Positions 1 through 8,824 of a stretch of DNA of 64,000 nt are shown piece by piece. The stretch lies in assembly GCA_000209465.1 (NCBI GenBank), contig GL890585.1, forward strand, positions 18,880-82,879, read 5' to 3'. The translations under genes and the position numbers were made by a program. Each line of letters begins with the position of its first letter. Within the stretch, counting starts at the first letter, position 1. This DNA is from Lachnospiraceae oral taxon 107 str. F0167. Lineage in GTDB: Bacteria; Bacillota; Clostridia; Lachnospirales; Lachnospiraceae. The notes beneath the pieces are model-generated. The model was given only the letters and a program-made list of their open reading frames with translations. It was not told the origin of the DNA and made no database searches.

Positions 1-1161
1 GTATCTGTAGGTACCGGAGTAGGTGTAAATGCACTTTTATCAAGACTGCTTGGAGAAGGAAAAAAAGAAAGGGCTAAAAAGACTGCGGATAATGCCATAC
101 TTTTGGCTATAATCTCATCTGTCGCTTTTGCAATATTCGGAGTACTGGCTACAAAGATATTTTTCGATTCACAGACAAACAGTGAGATTGTAAGAAACTA
201 CGGATATTCATATCTTTCCATTGTAAGCATATTTTCATTCGGTCTGATGCTTGAAATAGCTTTTGAAAGGATTTTACAGTCTACGGGAAAGACTATCTAC
301 AATATGATTACCCAGGGCATAGGTGCTATTATAAATATTATACTGGATCCAATACTTATTTTCGGACTCCTTGGGGCACCAAAGCTGGGTATAGCCGGAG
401 CAGCCATTGCTACGGTAATCGGGCAGATTATAGCTATGATTTTATCCTATATTTTTAATGTAAAATATAATGAAGAGGTGGATATAAGCCTCGGAAAACA
501 TATATTTAAGCCTGATTTTATTATAATCAAGGATATATACAGAGTGGGAGTGCCCTCCATTGCAATGCAGGCTATGTCAACTATTATGATGCTTGGATTA
601 AATAAAATACTTGTGGCATATTCCGATATGGCTGTTAATGTGCTTGGAATATATTATAAGCTTCAAAGCTTTGTATTTATGCCTATATTTGGGCTGAACA
701 ACGGAATGACACCGATTGTGGCATATAATTACGGAGCAAGAAATAAGGATAGAATAATGAAAGCTCTTAAATATTCTTTTTTGACCTCAATTATTATAAT
801 GGTAATAGGAACTGCAATCTTTTGGATTTTTCCAAAGGAGCTTATGCTGCTTTTCAGTCCGAATGAGGAAATGCTTAAGCTGGGTATACCTGCACTTAGG
901 ATATGTAGTCTGTGCTTTATACTGGCGGCTTTTGATGTAATAGCCATTGCGACCTTCCAGTCTCTTGGAAACGGCTTATATGCACTATATGCTTCATTTT
1001 TAAGACAGCTGGTATTGATACTGCCCTTTGCCTACGCACTTTCAAAAGTATACGGGCTTGAAACGGTATGGTATGCGATACCTCTTGCAGAACTTGGCTG
1101 TTCATTCTTTGATATATATTTAATGAAAAAGATATATGATAAGAAAATAGCGAATTTATAA
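1..1161 (+). CDS. MATE family multidrug/Na+ antiporter, 5' end missing
   Basis: The frame is open from base 1, so the gene begins outside the window and 386 residues are visible; full MATE proteins are about 450. The visible part begins just before the conserved VNALLSRLLGEG segment and shows about ten hydrophobic helices, including a GVPSIAMQAMSTI stretch typical of the second half of MATE transporters. MATE proteins export cationic drugs or metabolites across the inner membrane in exchange for Na+ or H+. The substrate cannot be read from sequence. An intrinsic terminator follows directly, separating it from the sugar ABC operon. The family call is strong; the physiological role is unknown. 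Confidence 0.88.
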   Translation, partial: VSVGTGVGVNALLSRLLGEGKKERAKKTADNAILLAIISSVAFAIFGVLATKIFFDSQTNSEIVRNYGYSYLSIVSIFSFGLMLEIAFERILQSTGKTIYNMITQGIGAIINIILDPILIFGLLGAPKLGIAGAAIATVIGQIIAMILSYIFNVKYNEEVDISLGKHIFKPDFIIIKDIYRVGVPSIAMQAMSTIMMLGLNKILVAYSDMAVNVLGIYYKLQSFVFMPIFGLNNGMTPIVAYNYGARNKDRIMKALKYSFLTSIIIMVIGTAIFWIFPKELMLLFSPNEEMLKLGIPALRICSLCFILAAFDVIAIATFQSLGNGLYALYASFLRQLVLILPFAYALSKVYGLETVWYAIPLAELGCSFFDIYLMKKIYDKKIANL

Positions 1162-1175
1162 AAATAATATATTCT

Positions 1176-1207
1176 GAAAATCCCGGAGTCATGGCTTCGG
1201 GATTTTT
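1176..1207 (+). terminator. intrinsic terminator after the MATE gene
   Basis: AATCCCGGAG and CTTCGGGATT form a GC-containing stem with a short loop, followed by TTTTTT. It lies 15 bases after the MATE stop codon. Confidence 0.8.
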
Positions 1208-1378
1208 TATGTCGGGAAGAATTATAGCAAAGAAAATTATAAAAACACCTTGGATTTTTGCAAATACTTTCAGAGTGAAATCGGATATAGTAGAAATGAG
1301 TAGGATATATTCGTAAAGAACCGATATTAAAATAAAAAATATATAATCTATTTATAAAAACTGATAGTAGGAGGGGAA

Positions 1379-2905
1379 ATGGAATCTTACTTATTGGAGA
1401 TGAAGGGGATAAGCAAGTCCTTCGGAGCTGTAAAAGCATTAAAAAAGGCATCCCTGAATTTAAAGAGGGGGGAAGTACTCGCATTGATGGGAGAAAACGG
1501 TGCGGGAAAATCTACCTTGATGAATGTATTAAGCGGCTCATTGCATCCGGATGAGGGCGAGATTTTACTTGAAGGGGTGCAAAGAGAGATTAAAAACCCT
1601 ATTCAAGCAAGAAAACTCGGAATCGTAAAGATTCATCAGGAGCTACAGATAGTACCGGAGCTTGATATTGCGGAAAATATTTTTCTTGGGAGATGGCAGA
1701 GCGTTACACTCGGCTTTGTACAAAAGAAAAAAATGCATGAGATGGCAAAAGAATGTTTAAAGATGCTTGAATGGGATATAGACACCCATACAAAGCTGAA
1801 AGATTTGCGTATAGGTGAGCAGCAGCTGGTGGAGATTGCCAAGGCTATTTCCTGTGAGGCAAAAATCATTGTAATGGATGAGCCGACCTCGGCACTTAGT
1901 GAACCTGAGGCAGAGAAACTTTTCCATGTGATTGAAAAATTAAAGAAAAAAGGATGTGGAATTATTTACATTACACATCGTATGGAAGAAGTTTTTAAAA
2001 TTTCAGACAGACTCAGTGTAATGAGAGACGGCGAGTATATCGGTACCAAAACGGCATCCGAAACCAATAATGAAGAAATTATTTCTATGATGGTAGGTCG
2101 CTCGGTGGAGGACCAATATCCGCCAAGAGATGTAAAAATAGGTGATGTTGTACTGGAAGTAAAAAATTTAAGCTTCACTCCGCCAAAGGGAAGCTTTAAG
2201 CGTTCACTCAGTGATATTTCATTTAAGGTAAGAGCGGGAGAGGTACTTGGTATTGCAGGGCTTGCAGGTGCCGGACGATCTGAAGTTTTTGAGAGTATCG
2301 TAGGTAAGAATGCGGCATGTGTTTCGGGAGAGATACTGATGGAGGGTAAGGCTTTAGAGATTCACTCCCCAAGGGATGCGATTCGTGCAGGTATTTCATT
2401 TGCGACCGAGGATAGAAAGGGTACAGGTCTGGTGCTTGGAAGAAGTATAGGAGATAATATTTCACTACCCCTATATGACAGTTATGCGACCTTCGGATTT
2501 ATGAAGGACGGCACACAAAAAAAAGATTGGCTTGAATATATGGAAAAGCTGAGAGTTAAGGCAAAATCTCCAAGGGTGCCTGTGGGTTCCTTATCCGGAG
2601 GAAATCAGCAAAAGGTTATTCTTGCCAGATGGCTTTTAACAAAACCCAAGGTTCTTTTACTGGATGAACCTACAAGAGGTATTGATGTAGGTGCCAAGGA
2701 GGAAATCTATCTTTTAATAAATGAACTTGCGGCATCGGGGCTGGCTGTAGTGGTGATTTCATCGGAACTTCCGGAGGTTATAGGAATATGTGATCGCATT
2801 ATAACTATTTGCGAGGGAAGACTTACGGGAGAGATTTCAAAAAAAGAGGCTACTCAGGAGATATTACTGGCGGCAGCCACTAAGAGAAAGGATGTGGGGG
2901 CATAA
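1379..2905 (+). CDS. sugar ABC transporter ATP-binding protein, RbsA/MglA type
   Basis: This 508-residue protein has two fused nucleotide-binding domains, as in RbsA, MglA and XylG. The first has Walker A GENGAGKST (about residue 38) and Walker B IIVMDEPTSAL. The second has a degenerate Walker A (GLAGAGRSE), the signature LSGGNQQKV and Walker B VLLLDEPTRGID. It powers import of a monosaccharide through the permease encoded next. The start is ATG 1379 behind GGAGGGG. The permease follows after two bases and a binding protein after that, so this is the first gene of an rbsACB-like operon. No sugar-processing enzyme is adjacent, so the substrate (ribose, xylose, galactose or AI-2-like) is open. 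Confidence 0.92.
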   Translation: MESYLLEMKGISKSFGAVKALKKASLNLKRGEVLALMGENGAGKSTLMNVLSGSLHPDEGEILLEGVQREIKNPIQARKLGIVKIHQELQIVPELDIAENIFLGRWQSVTLGFVQKKKMHEMAKECLKMLEWDIDTHTKLKDLRIGEQQLVEIAKAISCEAKIIVMDEPTSALSEPEAEKLFHVIEKLKKKGCGIIYITHRMEEVFKISDRLSVMRDGEYIGTKTASETNNEEIISMMVGRSVEDQYPPRDVKIGDVVLEVKNLSFTPPKGSFKRSLSDISFKVRAGEVLGIAGLAGAGRSEVFESIVGKNAACVSGEILMEGKALEIHSPRDAIRAGISFATEDRKGTGLVLGRSIGDNISLPLYDSYATFGFMKDGTQKKDWLEYMEKLRVKAKSPRVPVGSLSGGNQQKVILARWLLTKPKVLLLDEPTRGIDVGAKEEIYLLINELAASGLAVVVISSELPEVIGICDRIITICEGRLTGEISKKEATQEILLAAATKRKDVGA

Positions 2906-2907
2906 TA

Positions 2908-3903
2908 ATGGATGCACAAAAGTTAAAGATTCAAAAAATAGAAGGCTTTTTAAAACAGTTTCAAAGCTATATCGCTCTGATTATTATTGTAGTGGTGGCT
3001 ACCCTTATAAATATAAAGGACGGGGAAAATGTATTCTTAAGTGTTCCAAACATTATGAATGTGCTGCGTGCGGTTTCTGAAACGGGAATTATTGCTATAG
3101 GTATGACAATGATTCTGATTCTTGGAGATATTGATTTGTCTGTAGGTTCCATTGTCGGACTGGTTTCCACAGGCTGCGCTTCTTTAATGGTAAGAAACGG
3201 ACTGGGAATGTTTCCGGCAGTACTTTTAAGTCTTTTAATCGGAGGGCTGTACGGACTTTTTAACGGTCTATGTGTAACCAAGCTTAAATTGCAGGCATTT
3301 ATAGTAACTCTTGCAAGTATGAATATTGCAAGAGGACTTGCAAGATTTTGGTCAAACGGAGTAGGAATACCTCTGGCATATGGAGAGGGAGAAGGCTTTG
3401 CACCTCCTGCATTCGGACTGCTTCAGGAAAAGGCTTTCGGAGTAATACCTGCACCCGTAATTATATTTATAAGCTTGCTTTTGATTTTCCAATGTGTACT
3501 TTCAAAGACCTCATTCGGACGAAAGGTATATGCAATCGGAGGAAATAAAAATGCATCCTATCTGGCAGGTATACCGGTAGACAGAATAAAGATTATTGCC
3601 TTTGTACTTTGCAGTATGTTATCGGCGGTGGCTGCAATGATTCATGCGGCACAGATAAGTCAGGGCGGTCCTAATGAGGGTATCGGCTATGAGCTGAATG
3701 CTGTAGCAGCCTGTGCAATCGGTGGAACTTCACTGGCAGGCGGTAAGGGAACAATGATCGGTACTTTGGTAGGTGCGGTGATTTTGGGCTTACTTGATAA
3801 TGTACTTGGATTAAAGGGAGTAAACTCCAATTTGCAGTTGATGGTGAAGGGACTTATTATAATCGTCGCTGTATTTATGCAATCTGAAAGAAAGGCGGAT
3901 TAG
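2908..3903 (+). CDS. sugar ABC transporter permease, RbsC/XylH type
   Basis: A 331-residue integral membrane protein of the BPD_transp_2 family with about 8-10 hydrophobic segments. The GDIDLSVGSIVGL stretch near residue 72 and AIGGTSLAGGKGT near residue 270 are hallmark segments of ribose/xylose permeases. It forms the transmembrane channel for the preceding double ATPase. The gene starts two bases after that stop codon, so the two are translationally coupled. The 70-base gap to the binding protein carries a small possible hairpin but no T tail, so read-through is expected. Confidence 0.9.
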   Translation: MDAQKLKIQKIEGFLKQFQSYIALIIIVVVATLINIKDGENVFLSVPNIMNVLRAVSETGIIAIGMTMILILGDIDLSVGSIVGLVSTGCASLMVRNGLGMFPAVLLSLLIGGLYGLFNGLCVTKLKLQAFIVTLASMNIARGLARFWSNGVGIPLAYGEGEGFAPPAFGLLQEKAFGVIPAPVIIFISLLLIFQCVLSKTSFGRKVYAIGGNKNASYLAGIPVDRIKIIAFVLCSMLSAVAAMIHAAQISQGGPNEGIGYELNAVAACAIGGTSLAGGKGTMIGTLVGAVILGLLDNVLGLKGVNSNLQLMVKGLIIIVAVFMQSERKAD

Positions 3904-3977
3904 ATCCCCTTTATACCGGAGTTTCCGGTGTTATAAATAATCTTTATAGTGGCAGATACTATAGGAAGGAGAATCGT

Positions 3978-5042
3978 ATGATGAAAAAAGGTTTTAAAAG
4001 AATGTTAGGTCTTGGTATGGCAGCTGTATGTGCTTTCGGACTTAGTGCCTGTGGAGGCGGACAAAGTGCATCGACCACAGCGCAGAGTCAGGAGGCAAAG
4101 AGCGAAGCCGGAGAGAGCAAGAGCGAGGCGGCTGAGAGTAAAAGTGAGGCGGCAGGTACACAGGATAAAAAGGAATTTGTAATAGGTATGTCACAATGTA
4201 ATCTGGGAGAGCCATGGCGTGTGGCAATGAATGATCAGATTAAGATGGCTGCTGAAAAGCATCCTGAATTTAAGATAATCTATGCGGATGCCGCACAGGA
4301 TAATTCAAAGCAGATTGCGGATATTCAAAACTTTATACAGCAGAAGGTGGATTTGATTATAACTTCTCCAAATGAGGCGACACCTCTTACAAATGTTGTT
4401 AAAGAAGCCTATGATGCAGGAATCCCTGTAATACTGCTTGATCGTAAGATTGACGGTGACAGCTATACTCAGTTTATAGGTGCCGACAATGTGGATATGG
4501 GTAGAGTTGCCGGAGAATATGTTGCCAACACTCTTTTAAAGGATGGAGGAAAGGTTTGCGAGATTAAAGGACTTGAGGGTACCTCAGGCGGAATCGACAG
4601 AGATAAGGGATTTAGAGAGGGTATAGCATCTAATCCGAATATCGAAATCGTTGCGGTAAACAATGCCGACTGGTTAAGAGAAAAGGCTATTACAGTGGCT
4701 GAGGAAATGCTACAGACCAATAAGGAAATTGATCTTTTCATCGCCTTAAACGATCCTATGGCTGAGGGTGCTTATATTGCGGCAAAGCAGGCAGGCAGAG
4801 AAAAGGATATTATGTTTGTAGGTTTTGACGGATTGCCTACTCCTGACGGCGGAATCAAGAGTGTTATCGATAAGAGAATCAATATGACACAGGTATATCC
4901 TACAGGTGGAGCGGAGGCTATCCAAAGTGCTTATGAACTGCTGGTTGAAGGTAAGGAACTTGAAAAGAATATCACTTTAAAGTCTGAAGTGGTAGTACCT
5001 GAAAATGCCGAAGAGCTTTTAACAAAGTACGGCGGAAAATAA
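3978..5042 (+). CDS. sugar-binding lipoprotein, RbsB-type (Peripla_BP_4)
   Basis: A 354-residue protein with a signal peptide ending in lipobox LSAC. A low-complexity Ser/Glu/Lys/Ala linker with imperfect SKSEA repeats (residues 30-60) follows, then a type I periplasmic-binding fold (FVIGMSQCNLGEPWR ... IISPNEATPL-like ... GVDGLPTPDGG-like segments). It captures the sugar outside the membrane and delivers it to the preceding RbsC/RbsA pair. ATG 3978 sits behind GGAAGGAG; a second ATG follows directly and could also serve. The linker is a flexible tether of the kind common in clostridial lipoproteins. A terminator ends the operon. Confidence 0.9.
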   Translation: MMKKGFKRMLGLGMAAVCAFGLSACGGGQSASTTAQSQEAKSEAGESKSEAAESKSEAAGTQDKKEFVIGMSQCNLGEPWRVAMNDQIKMAAEKHPEFKIIYADAAQDNSKQIADIQNFIQQKVDLIITSPNEATPLTNVVKEAYDAGIPVILLDRKIDGDSYTQFIGADNVDMGRVAGEYVANTLLKDGGKVCEIKGLEGTSGGIDRDKGFREGIASNPNIEIVAVNNADWLREKAITVAEEMLQTNKEIDLFIALNDPMAEGAYIAAKQAGREKDIMFVGFDGLPTPDGGIKSVIDKRINMTQVYPTGGAEAIQSAYELLVEGKELEKNITLKSEVVVPENAEELLTKYGGK

Positions 5043-5112
5043 TTCGGGATATTTAGTAAGTATATTTAAAATTTAAAAGAGGATAATAAAACATTTATTA
5101 TAGCGATTTTTT

Positions 5113-5141
5113 TAAAGGGGGCATATTTTATGCCCCTTTTG
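5113..5141 (+). terminator. intrinsic terminator of the sugar ABC operon
   Basis: AAAGGGGGCAT and ATGCCCCTTTT form an almost perfect stem with a 4-base loop and run into TTTT. It separates the transporter operon from the histidine kinase operon. Confidence 0.85.
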
Positions 5142-5220
5142 TAATGCAAGTCGGATTTATTACTAAAAAACAAATAAAATACAGGCGATTTTATGATACA
5201 ATTAAGGCAGAGGTAAATGC

Positions 5221-6942
5221 ATGAAAAGAGATCTTTTAATATTTCAGGGTGCTATGATTTTATTTGTGGTAGCCTTGCTGACTTTGGCAGGAAATTATAT
5301 TTACAAAAGAGAGATGCTACACTCCAGAATGGGATATATTACCGAGTTGCAAAGACAGCTTGCACACTCCTTTGAAGTAAAAATCCGTTCTGTGGATGAT
5401 TCTTTGGAGATTTTGGCAAGCAGCAGGGAGGTAAAGGATTGCCTGTATGGAGGAGCCGGAGAAATAAAGATTTATCGTGAACAGGCTGTGCGTGATTTAT
5501 TTGATACCTATGAAAAAATCCATACCGATTATTTGAATATGATTTTGGTATCGGTAGACGGTGAAAGCTATATTTCCAATGATTTATACAGACCTGTACA
5601 TGAGAGTTTTTATGGTGAGCAGTGGTTTTTACAGGCTATACAAAACGGAAGTTCTTACAGGTTTGACAGCGGACTTAGAAATTTGCAAAGCTGGAAACAT
5701 TATGACAGTGACAGCTATATTTCCATTGCAAGGACGGTGTATGAGAACGGAAGAGCTCTTGGCGTATTGATGATTGATGTATCTTTGGAGGAGTTTAAAG
5801 AGGCATATCAAAATCTCGAAACGGATACAGAAAATTTTTTCTTTTTAATGGATGATAGCGGTGAAATTATTCTAAGCCCGGTAAATAAAATAGTATACAG
5901 GGTTAATCCGAAGTGGTTTATAGGTGAGGAGGGAATATTGGTTGCCTCGATAGACTCAAAAAATTATAAATTTGTCTTTAATCGCTTTCGTGACAATAAG
6001 CTTTTGATAGTTGGAGCCTATGATATGGACAAGGAGAGCGTAATACCTCTTCGTATGACTCAGATTTCAATTGTAATGGCAGCGGTTTGTTTTGTGGCGG
6101 CAATGATATGGTCGGTTTGCTTTCTGTTGGAGATAACAAAGCCTTTGACAAAACTCTCATATTTGATGCAATCGGCTTCCGAGGGAAATCTGGATGTGAG
6201 GTTTAAAGAGGAATCAAGAGATGATATCCGTATTTTGGGTGATGCCTTTAATAAGATGGTGGAAAAACTGAAGCGTCTTATGGAAATGATGAGACTTGAA
6301 CAAAAGCAAAAGCGAGAGGCGGAACTGATGGTAATGCAGGAGCAGATAAAGCCGCATTTTTTATATAATACATTGGATATGATTGCATGGATGGCAAGAA
6401 AACACAGTGCGACGGATATTGTACATCTGGTTGAAACCATGTCGGAGTTTTTTCGCATAAGCTTAAGCAAGGGAAGAGAGAAGATACCTTTAAAAGAGGA
6501 ACTTAAAATGATACAGGCATATCTTGAGATTCAAAGTATGCGATATAAGGATATTTTTTCCTATGAAATCTTTTGCTCGCCGGGAATCAGAGATGAGATG
6601 GTACTTAGGATGTGCCTTCAGCCATTGGTTGAAAATTGCCTGTATCACGGCATCAAGGAATCGGATAATCCGCATGCAAGAATACAGATTCTGGCAGAGG
6701 AGGTTTTGGGTGGAATGTGTATACAGATAAGAGATAACGGCTGTGAAATGGATGATACCGTGATGGAGCATTTAAACTCCTGTCTGGCGGCAAATAATTG
6801 GGATGATTGGCATGGAGGATTCGGTGTTAAAAATGTGGGCAGAAGACTTTGGCACAGTTTTGCAAAGGGCAGCGGACTGCATTATTCAAAGGATGAGCAG
6901 GGATTTACCGTGGCAACTTTATTGATTTTAAAGGAAGAATAA
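5221..6942 (+). CDS. YesM-family sensor histidine kinase
   Basis: A 573-residue membrane kinase. It has an N-terminal TM helix (about 8-28), an extracytoplasmic dCache-like sensor (about 30-280), a second TM helix (281-303) and a HAMP domain (about 304-356). The His_kinase domain (PF06580) has phospho-acceptor His379 in QIKPHFLYNTL, followed by a HATPase with N box LVENCLYHGI and a DNG motif. Kinases of this family sense extracellular sugars and phosphorylate a YesN-type AraC regulator, which is the next gene. The start is ATG 5221 behind AGAGG. The cognate binding-protein-like gene two downstream suggests that this kinase listens to a ligand-loaded binding protein. Confidence 0.92.
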   Translation: MKRDLLIFQGAMILFVVALLTLAGNYIYKREMLHSRMGYITELQRQLAHSFEVKIRSVDDSLEILASSREVKDCLYGGAGEIKIYREQAVRDLFDTYEKIHTDYLNMILVSVDGESYISNDLYRPVHESFYGEQWFLQAIQNGSSYRFDSGLRNLQSWKHYDSDSYISIARTVYENGRALGVLMIDVSLEEFKEAYQNLETDTENFFFLMDDSGEIILSPVNKIVYRVNPKWFIGEEGILVASIDSKNYKFVFNRFRDNKLLIVGAYDMDKESVIPLRMTQISIVMAAVCFVAAMIWSVCFLLEITKPLTKLSYLMQSASEGNLDVRFKEESRDDIRILGDAFNKMVEKLKRLMEMMRLEQKQKREAELMVMQEQIKPHFLYNTLDMIAWMARKHSATDIVHLVETMSEFFRISLSKGREKIPLKEELKMIQAYLEIQSMRYKDIFSYEIFCSPGIRDEMVLRMCLQPLVENCLYHGIKESDNPHARIQILAEEVLGGMCIQIRDNGCEMDDTVMEHLNSCLAANNWDDWHGGFGVKNVGRRLWHSFAKGSGLHYSKDEQGFTVATLLILKEE

Positions 6943-6966
6943 AGTTTTTTGCCTTTGGAGGTAGGA

Positions 6967-7677
6967 ATGAAAAAAGTATTGATTGCAGATGATGAGCCTA
7001 TGATTAGGGACGGATTGTCGGATATGCTGACCGATTTTGATATGGGACTGAATATTGTAGGAAAAGCTAAAAACGGAATAGAAGCATTAAATATGGCTAA
7101 AACACTGGGACCTGATATTATTCTTGCGGATATTTGTATGCCAAAGCTGTCGGGGCTTGATTTTGTGAGTCAGCTCCGTGAGGTGGAAGAAACAAAGACG
7201 GATATTATTATTATCTCGGGATTCCATGAGTTTGAATATGCAAGACAGGCTATTTCTTTAGGTGTGAGAGAATATCTTTTAAAACCTGTAAAGGAGGATG
7301 AGTTAAAAAGTATTCTGGAAAGGCTTCAAGTACCTTTTAAAGAGCCTAAAAAGCAAAGAAAGGGATTTGTAGGGGACTGTCTGGAACTTTTAAAGGAGCA
7401 GTATACCAACAGAGATATGGATTTAAGCTATGCCGCAGCAAAGCTTTTTGTAAGCCCCGATTATCTTTCACATAAGCTGAAAGAAGAAACGGGACTTCGT
7501 TTTACGCAGTGGCTTGTTAAGTTAAGGATACAAAGGGCGGTGGAGCTTTTGGAAACGGGGGAATATTCTGTAAATGCCGTGGCTGATATGGTGGGATTTG
7601 CAAATCAGCATTACTTTTCTACGGTGTTTAAGCAATATATGGGCAAATCACCAAAGCAGTATGGAGGAAAAACATGA
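6967..7677 (+). CDS. YesN-type response regulator with AraC DNA-binding domain
   Basis: A 236-residue protein: receiver domain (residues 1-120) with acidic pocket DDE at 8-10, phospho-acceptor Asp55 in ADICMP and Lys in LLKPVKEDEL, then an AraC-type double HTH (about 140-236, ending SPKQYGG). I chose ATG 6967 because GGAGG lies five bases upstream; an in-frame TTG at 6949 has no ribosome site. It is phosphorylated by the preceding kinase and probably activates the neighbouring sugar ABC operon and/or the PTS gene downstream. Its stop overlaps the start of the next gene (ATGA), so the three are co-translated. Confidence 0.92.
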   Translation: MKKVLIADDEPMIRDGLSDMLTDFDMGLNIVGKAKNGIEALNMAKTLGPDIILADICMPKLSGLDFVSQLREVEETKTDIIIISGFHEFEYARQAISLGVREYLLKPVKEDELKSILERLQVPFKEPKKQRKGFVGDCLELLKEQYTNRDMDLSYAAAKLFVSPDYLSHKLKEETGLRFTQWLVKLRIQRAVELLETGEYSVNAVADMVGFANQHYFSTVFKQYMGKSPKQYGGKT

Positions 7678-8576
7678 AAAAAATTCTTTCCCGTACAAGG
7701 GGAGCGATTCTTCTTGCTTTTATTTTACTATGCATATCAGGACTTTTCCTTACGGAAAAACTCTATGGGGAAAGCTATAAAAAGGTGGAATCCTATTCCT
7801 GTTTGATAGGACTTAGTCTGCCCGAGGTGGAGAATCCGTCATACGGAGAGTTGATGGATGAGATACATGAAAAAAAACAGAACAGGGATATAAATGTGAT
7901 TATGAAGGAAGCCGGAGGAGATGATTTGCAGCAATGCATGGATATACGCCAACTGGCATCCTATGGAGTGGATGTGATGGTTATTTCTCCGATAAGCAGT
8001 GAAGAGGTGAGGGAGGCTATAAAGGAGCTTAATATTCCGGTGATTACTTTAGAAAATCCCGAGTTTAGTGATGTCGGCAGAGTTTATATGGAATATGATA
8101 ATATCGAAGGAGGAAGAGCTTTAGCAGAGATGATTTTAAATAAATATCCGGTAGTGGAAGAGATTTTGCTGCTTACAGGTCCGGAGGAAAATCCCGTAAG
8201 TGTACAAAGAAAAGAAGGTTTTTTACAAGCACTTACACTCGAGCAAAGGCAAAAGCTTACCATGCTTGAGGCGGGAGAAAACAGGGATGAGGCGGAAAGA
8301 GCAATGAAATACTTTCTTATTTCAAATAATGATATAAAAGCTGTTGCGGGATTAAGTGCTCAGAGCATATATGGTGCATATCTGGCAGCGGAAAAACTTA
8401 GAAATTTTGATATGGAATTTTACGGTATGGATACCAAAAAAAGTATAGAAAAATTAGGCGATGTTGATTTTCATTGGATAAATTATGAAAGTATGGCAAA
8501 GGAGATTTTGGATACAGGAGAGGCGCTATATCTTGGCAAAGAAGTAAAAGAAAGAATTACTATCAGGGGAAATTAA
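7674..8576 (+). CDS. membrane-anchored sugar-binding protein, putative sensor partner of the YesM kinase
   Basis: A 300-residue protein with an N-terminal hydrophobic anchor (about 12-28) lacking a proper lipobox, then a Peripla_BP_4/RbsB-like fold (CLIGLSLPEVENPSYGEL, VDVMVISPISSEEV, AVAGLSAQSIYGA). It lies in a kinase-regulator operon, overlaps the regulator by four bases and has no permease after it, so it is more likely a ligand sensor than a transport component. A known parallel is the XylFII-LytS-YesN system of Clostridium beijerinckii, where a binding protein presents xylose to the kinase. Ligand identity is not visible. Confidence 0.8.
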   Translation: MKKILSRTRGAILLAFILLCISGLFLTEKLYGESYKKVESYSCLIGLSLPEVENPSYGELMDEIHEKKQNRDINVIMKEAGGDDLQQCMDIRQLASYGVDVMVISPISSEEVREAIKELNIPVITLENPEFSDVGRVYMEYDNIEGGRALAEMILNKYPVVEEILLLTGPEENPVSVQRKEGFLQALTLEQRQKLTMLEAGENRDEAERAMKYFLISNNDIKAVAGLSAQSIYGAYLAAEKLRNFDMEFYGMDTKKSIEKLGDVDFHWINYESMAKEILDTGEALYLGKEVKERITIRGN

Positions 8577-8588
8577 TCCCCCTTTTTA
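8565..8588 (+). terminator. intrinsic terminator overlapping the stop codon
   Basis: AGGGGA and TCCCCCT pair around AATTAA, followed by TTTTATT. The stop codon of the preceding gene lies in the loop. Confidence 0.75.
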
Positions 8589-8824
8589 TTACAACAAAGA
8601 TAAAAATAAAAATGATGAAAATAATAATCAAAATATATAAATATAATATTGAAATAATATGCAAAACAAATAGTTATATATGTTGACTTTGTTTAAGATT
8701 GCGTTGTTAATTTATTTATTTTATAATATACAAAGAAAATTAAAGAAAATGTAGACTTTCTACAGCTTCTTAAATATTTCTCAGGATGCTTTTGTTTCGT
8801 ATTTTAAGGATATGGAGGAAAATT

